NCBI RefSeq assembly: GCF_018861735.1
Contig: NZ_JAHLEB010000010.1
Location: 1-64,000 of the forward strand
Length of the DNA: 64,000 bases
Origin: Clostridium lacusfryxellense
Lineage (GTDB): Bacteria > Bacillota > Clostridia > Clostridiales > Clostridiaceae
Reading direction: 5' to 3'
Shown here: in pieces, positions 61,274 through 64,000 of the stretch
How positions within the stretch are numbered: position 1 is the first letter of the stretch
How the letters are laid out: every line of letters starts with the position of its first letter
Notes under the pieces: generated by a model
What the model was told of the DNA's origin: nothing
What the model saw: only the letters and a program-made list of their open reading frames with translations
The model's database searches: none
Program-made: the position numbers and the translations under genes

Positions 61274-62473
61274 TTGGAACCAACAATTATTACTAATATA
61301 TCCACTTTTATTGTGAAACCTTCTCGCCACAATCTGGTTGTAGTCAAAATAGAAACTAACAAAAATGTTTATGGATACGGTTGTGCAACATTTCAACAAC
61401 GTCCTCTAGCAGTTGAGAGTATAATTGAGAACTATTTAAAGCCTTTATTAATTAATAGAGATGCTAATAATATTGAAGATCTTTGGCAAATGATGATGGT
61501 TAATGCTTATTGGAGAAATGGTCCAGTTATAAATAATGCTGTTGCTGGTATTGACATGGCATTATGGGACATAAAAGCAAAACTTGCAAATATGCCTCTT
61601 TATCAGTTATTCGGTGGTAAATCAAAGGATGCTATTGCCGCATATATGCATGCTGATGGTCTAACCTTAGATGAATTATTTACCAATGTGGATGCGCTTA
61701 TTGAAGAAGGTTATCTTCATATTCGCTGCCAATTAGGTTTATATGGTGGCAAAAATCAACAAATGTCTAAACCAGATAACTCTACTGACGGCGCATATTA
61801 TAATCCTGATGTGTATATGAGGGATACTGTGAATATGTTTGCAAAACTTAGAGAGCGTTACGGATACGACATTCATTTTATTCATGATGTACATGAACGT
61901 CTATCTCCTAATCAAGCAATTTCTCTTGCAAAAGATTTGGAGCCTTACAAACCGTATTTCTTAGAAGATATTTTGCCACCAAATCAAAATGAATGGTTAG
62001 CACAACTTCGTTCTCAATGTACTACGCCAATTGCTACGGGCGAATTATTTAACAACCCTATGGAATGGCAAAACATTATTATCAATAGACAAGTTGATTT
62101 TATCCGTTGTCATGTATCTCAAATTGGAGGTATAACACCTGCCCTTAAACTAGGTGCTCTTTGTCAAAACTTTGGCATTGGTATAGCATGGCATGGTCCA
62201 TCAGACATGACTCCTATTGGAGTTGCTGTTAATGTTCATTTAGATATGTTTCTCCACAATGCTAAAATCCAAGAAATTCAAGTTGCTGATGAAAAAATCA
62301 AAAAACTTTTTCCTAACTCTGTAGAAGTTAAAAGAGGATATATTTATCCAAGTGACTCTGTTGGTATAGGTGTTGAATTTGACGAAGAAGCGGCAAAATC
62401 TTATCCCGTTGAATATCGTCCTCATGAATGGACCCAATCTCGAGTGCCAAATGGATCTATTCATACTCCATAA
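61274..62473 (+). CDS. Enolase-superfamily sugar-acid dehydratase (ManD/RspA-like)
   Basis: The 399-residue protein has the mandelate-racemase/ManD layout. An N-terminal capping domain includes the [20 protein letters not shown] segment. The barrel carries metal ligands in [18 protein letters not shown] and TGELFNNP, and there is a late catalytic-type histidine in [11 protein letters not shown]. Relatives dehydrate D-mannonate or D-gluconate to 2-keto-3-deoxygluconate, though some are inactive on these. The TTG at 61274 has AAAGGAG at a spacing of about 9 bases. Sharing a control region with a PTS and a GntR gene suggests use of a uronate- or aldonate-yielding sugar. Confidence 0.87.
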   Translation: MEPTIITNISTFIVKPSRHNLVVVKIETNKNVYGYGCATFQQRPLAVESIIENYLKPLLINRDANNIEDLWQMMMVNAYWRNGPVINNAVAGIDMALWDIKAKLANMPLYQLFGGKSKDAIAAYMHADGLTLDELFTNVDALIEEGYLHIRCQLGLYGGKNQQMSKPDNSTDGAYYNPDVYMRDTVNMFAKLRERYGYDIHFIHDVHERLSPNQAISLAKDLEPYKPYFLEDILPPNQNEWLAQLRSQCTTPIATGELFNNPMEWQNIIINRQVDFIRCHVSQIGGITPALKLGALCQNFGIGIAWHGPSDMTPIGVAVNVHLDMFLHNAKIQEIQVADEKIKKLFPNSVEVKRGYIYPSDSVGIGVEFDEEAAKSYPVEYRPHEWTQSRVPNGSIHTP

Positions 62474-62477
62474 AACA

Positions 62478-62503
62478 AAAACTCCAAGTTATATTGGAGT
62501 TTT
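62478..62503. terminator. Bidirectional terminator between dehydratase and GntR genes
   Basis: AAAACTCCAA and its inverted copy flank a 6-base loop, with A and T runs outside. The two convergent genes end on either side. Confidence 0.8.
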
Positions 62504-62505
62504 TG

Positions 62506-63219
62506 TTAATTCCCTCGTCTATGTTGAAGATTCTTTTCATTAAATGGCGAAATATAAGACACCGAATAATCTAAAACTATCATTTCACTATATTCAAAAA
62601 CCTTAGAACTTTCTAAAATCCCTCTATTAACTATTTTCATTGCAGATATTCCTTTTTTACAATTGAGTATTGCTGCATCCGCCTTTCCCAGAATTACAGA
62701 ACTGTAAGTAGTTATAAAATGTGAAATTTTATATCCTTTTTCAAACACATAGCTATGTACTGAATTTTTAATATCCTCTTCACTTAAATCTTCGAAATAG
62801 CTGCAGGGTAAATTGGATACTTCAATTTGAATTTTACGGTAATCTACCATCCTAACCCTTTTAAATTCCCATACTTCTTCATTATCGCTTATATCAAATA
62901 TTTCTTTTAATACATTATCAGGTATAATTCTTTTAAGATATATTAATTCCGATCTAATTTCCTTAAATTTATTTTCTGTTAATGAATTATAAATTAAAGG
63001 GCTTTTAGAATAATCGTCCTTTACAAATATACCTGAGCCTTGAATCGATTTAACTGTCCCTATTTTAATTAGTTTCTTTAAAGCTTCCCTAATTGTGTAC
63101 CTTGAAACCTTATAATGCGTAGCTAATGATCTTTCCGTTGGCAATTTTCCCCCAGCCTTGTATTTATTCTGATATATTTTACTTAACAGATCTTCAGCAA
63201 CAAAATCTTTCTTTTTCAT
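62506..63219 (-). CDS. GntR-family transcriptional regulator with UTRA domain
   Basis: This 237-residue regulator has an N-terminal winged helix (residues 1-72, with the recognition part TERSLATHYKVSRYTIREALKK cited in part: YKVSRYTIREALKK) and a C-terminal UTRA ligand-binding domain. It contains PCSYFEDLSEEDI and a final FEYSEMIVLDYSVSYI, the usual UTRA ending. HutC/TreR-type members bind phosphorylated sugars or sugar acids. It probably represses the divergent PTS and dehydratase genes. AAGGAG precedes the ATG. Its promoter matches that of the DUF1294 gene. Confidence 0.9.
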   Translation of the reverse strand: MKKKDFVAEDLLSKIYQNKYKAGGKLPTERSLATHYKVSRYTIREALKKLIKIGTVKSIQGSGIFVKDDYSKSPLIYNSLTENKFKEIRSELIYLKRIIPDNVLKEIFDISDNEEVWEFKRVRMVDYRKIQIEVSNLPCSYFEDLSEEDIKNSVHSYVFEKGYKISHFITTYSSVILGKADAAILNCKKGISAMKIVNRGILESSKVFEYSEMIVLDYSVSYISPFNEKNLQHRRGN

Positions 63220-63297
63220 ATTTATGTTGACTCCTTTACTTGTCTGTAATTTTATTTTCCATAACCAAGTTAATAATATCTGATTTCTAGTTTATTA

Positions 63298-63327
63298 ATT
63301 ATATAATAAATGCCGCAATGAAATCAA
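63298..63327 (-). promoter_or_regulatory. Promoter of the GntR gene
   Basis: On the minus strand TTGATT (63322-63327) and TATAAT (63298-63303) are 18 bases apart. About 45 bases around it closely match the region before the DUF1294 gene at 56472-56517. Confidence 0.6.
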
Positions 63328-63445
63328 TGGCGTTATTTTACTTGTATATCTACACATATAAAGTGTAATATAATATTATGATAAAATGAAAATTAATCTA
63401 GATATATTACTAAATATTATAAAAAGACGCTGAGGGGGACTATTT

Positions 63446-64000
63446 TTGCTTAGAGATTTATTCATAAACATGTTGATTGAAATCAGTTTTATAAGCATAG
63501 TAAGTCAATTAATAAAAAAATACGAAATTGGTAGTTCATCTTCTACCAAAATAAAAGTTATAACTGGTATTATAACAGGAATACTCGGAATAACTATAAT
63601 GTTGTTTGGTGTACAAGTTGATGATAATACTATACTAGATTTTAGGAATGTTGTTTTAGCTCTTGCAGCTATACATGGTGGAACAATAGCTGTAATTATT
63701 TGTGGACTTGTAATTGCATTGTTTCGGGTAGCTTATTTCGGTATTAGTTCCGCCTCCCTCTTGGGATTTAGTTTAGTTATAATTATTATAATTGGCTGCG
63801 CTGTAATAGCTAATTTTAAAATTAAAACTAGTCAAAAATGGATTTATTCAACTGTATATAACTTATTTTTTTCAAGCATAATTTTTACAATATTATTAAA
63901 AGACAAATTAAATATTATGAACTTTTTGCTGATCTATTGGAGTACTACTTGTTTAGTCACATGGGTTATAGCTCATTATTCAGATTATTGCCTTACAGCT
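63446..64000 (+). CDS. 5TM-LYT sensor protein, N-terminal part (runs off the window)
   Basis: A frame of 185 codons opens at a TTG (63446) with AGGGGG seven bases upstream and remains open to the window edge. The sequence has about six hydrophobic segments and the LytS/YhcK-type receptor signature: GIITGILGITIMLFG, then DFRNVVLALAAIHGG, and GLVIALFRVAYFG. This 5TM-5TMR_LYT domain usually precedes a GGDEF diguanylate cyclase or a histidine kinase, so a signalling output domain is expected beyond the edge. No stop or frameshift is seen in the visible part. Confidence 0.8.
   Translation, partial: MLRDLFINMLIEISFISIVSQLIKKYEIGSSSSTKIKVITGIITGILGITIMLFGVQVDDNTILDFRNVVLALAAIHGGTIAVIICGLVIALFRVAYFGISSASLLGFSLVIIIIIGCAVIANFKIKTSQKWIYSTVYNLFFSSIIFTILLKDKLNIMNFLLIYWSTTCLVTWVIAHYSDYCLTA

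Overview
The window is AT-rich DNA with clostridial character: AGGAGG-type ribosome binding sites, frequent TTG and GTG starts, densely packed co-oriented genes, and protein families typical of Clostridium and relatives. No rRNA, tRNA, phage or insertion-sequence gene was seen. The species cannot be named from sequence alone. Most of the window (about 3.2-55.3 kb) is one large surface-polysaccharide island transcribed almost entirely on the minus strand.

Layout. (1) 0.5-3.1 kb, plus strand: an acyltransferase and a secreted beta-helix protein. (2) 3.2-18.9 kb, minus strand: a complete Wzx/Wzy-type operon. It starts at galU and runs through an acyltransferase, a phosphoglycosyl transferase, rfbA, a GT2-pyruvyltransferase fusion, a flippase, three GT2s, a CpsC/CpsD chain-length pair, two GT4s and a Wzy-like polymerase. 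(3) 19.5-26.3 kb: two acyltransferases, a VanZ-like protein, a small membrane protein, and a GT2-GtrA plus GT-C pair likely to decorate a polymer outside the membrane. (4) 26.4-34.6 kb: an O-antigen ligase/polymerase-like protein, two GT4s, the full CapE-CapF-CapG (FnlABC) set for UDP-N-acetyl-L-fucosamine, and an SDR. (5) 34.8-42.2 kb: a second flippase, TarJ/TarI/TarL-like genes for CDP-ribitol and poly(ribitol phosphate), a second ligase paralogue, rfbB and an acetyltransferase. (6) 42.4-50.3 kb: manC, glycosyltransferases, two sugar epimerases/reductases, a second phosphoglycosyl transferase and a membrane-anchored 4,6-dehydratase. (7) 50.4-55.5 kb: a YihY protein and a nitrilase-family amidase, then a second, nearly identical 4,6-dehydratase. 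(8) 55.7-64 kb: housekeeping and sensory genes: small proteins, a DUF4405 membrane protein, an orphan histidine kinase, a sugar-acid module (PTS IIBC, enolase-superfamily dehydratase, GntR regulator), and the start of a 5TM-LYT sensor running off the end.

How it works together. Two phosphoglycosyl transferases, two flippases and three polymerase/ligase-like proteins imply at least two surface polymers built from UDP-Glc, dTDP-4-keto-6-deoxyglucose products, UDP-FucNAc, GDP-Man and CDP-ribitol, decorated with acyl and pyruvyl groups. Strong hairpin terminators split the island into several transcription units, and four of these share an extended -10 promoter (TGnTATACT).

Most notable. A family of about 205-240 bp near-palindromic, non-coding repeats with a conserved 35-nt core occurs three times (50759-50988, 52945-53185, 53226-53430). 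Two inverted copies bracket the YihY-nitrilase pair, which itself sits between duplicated dehydratase genes. Two genes appear to have lost a standard start codon (ATT at 5841, ACG at 34574). Short tandem repeats run across stop codons or fill gaps in three gene junctions.
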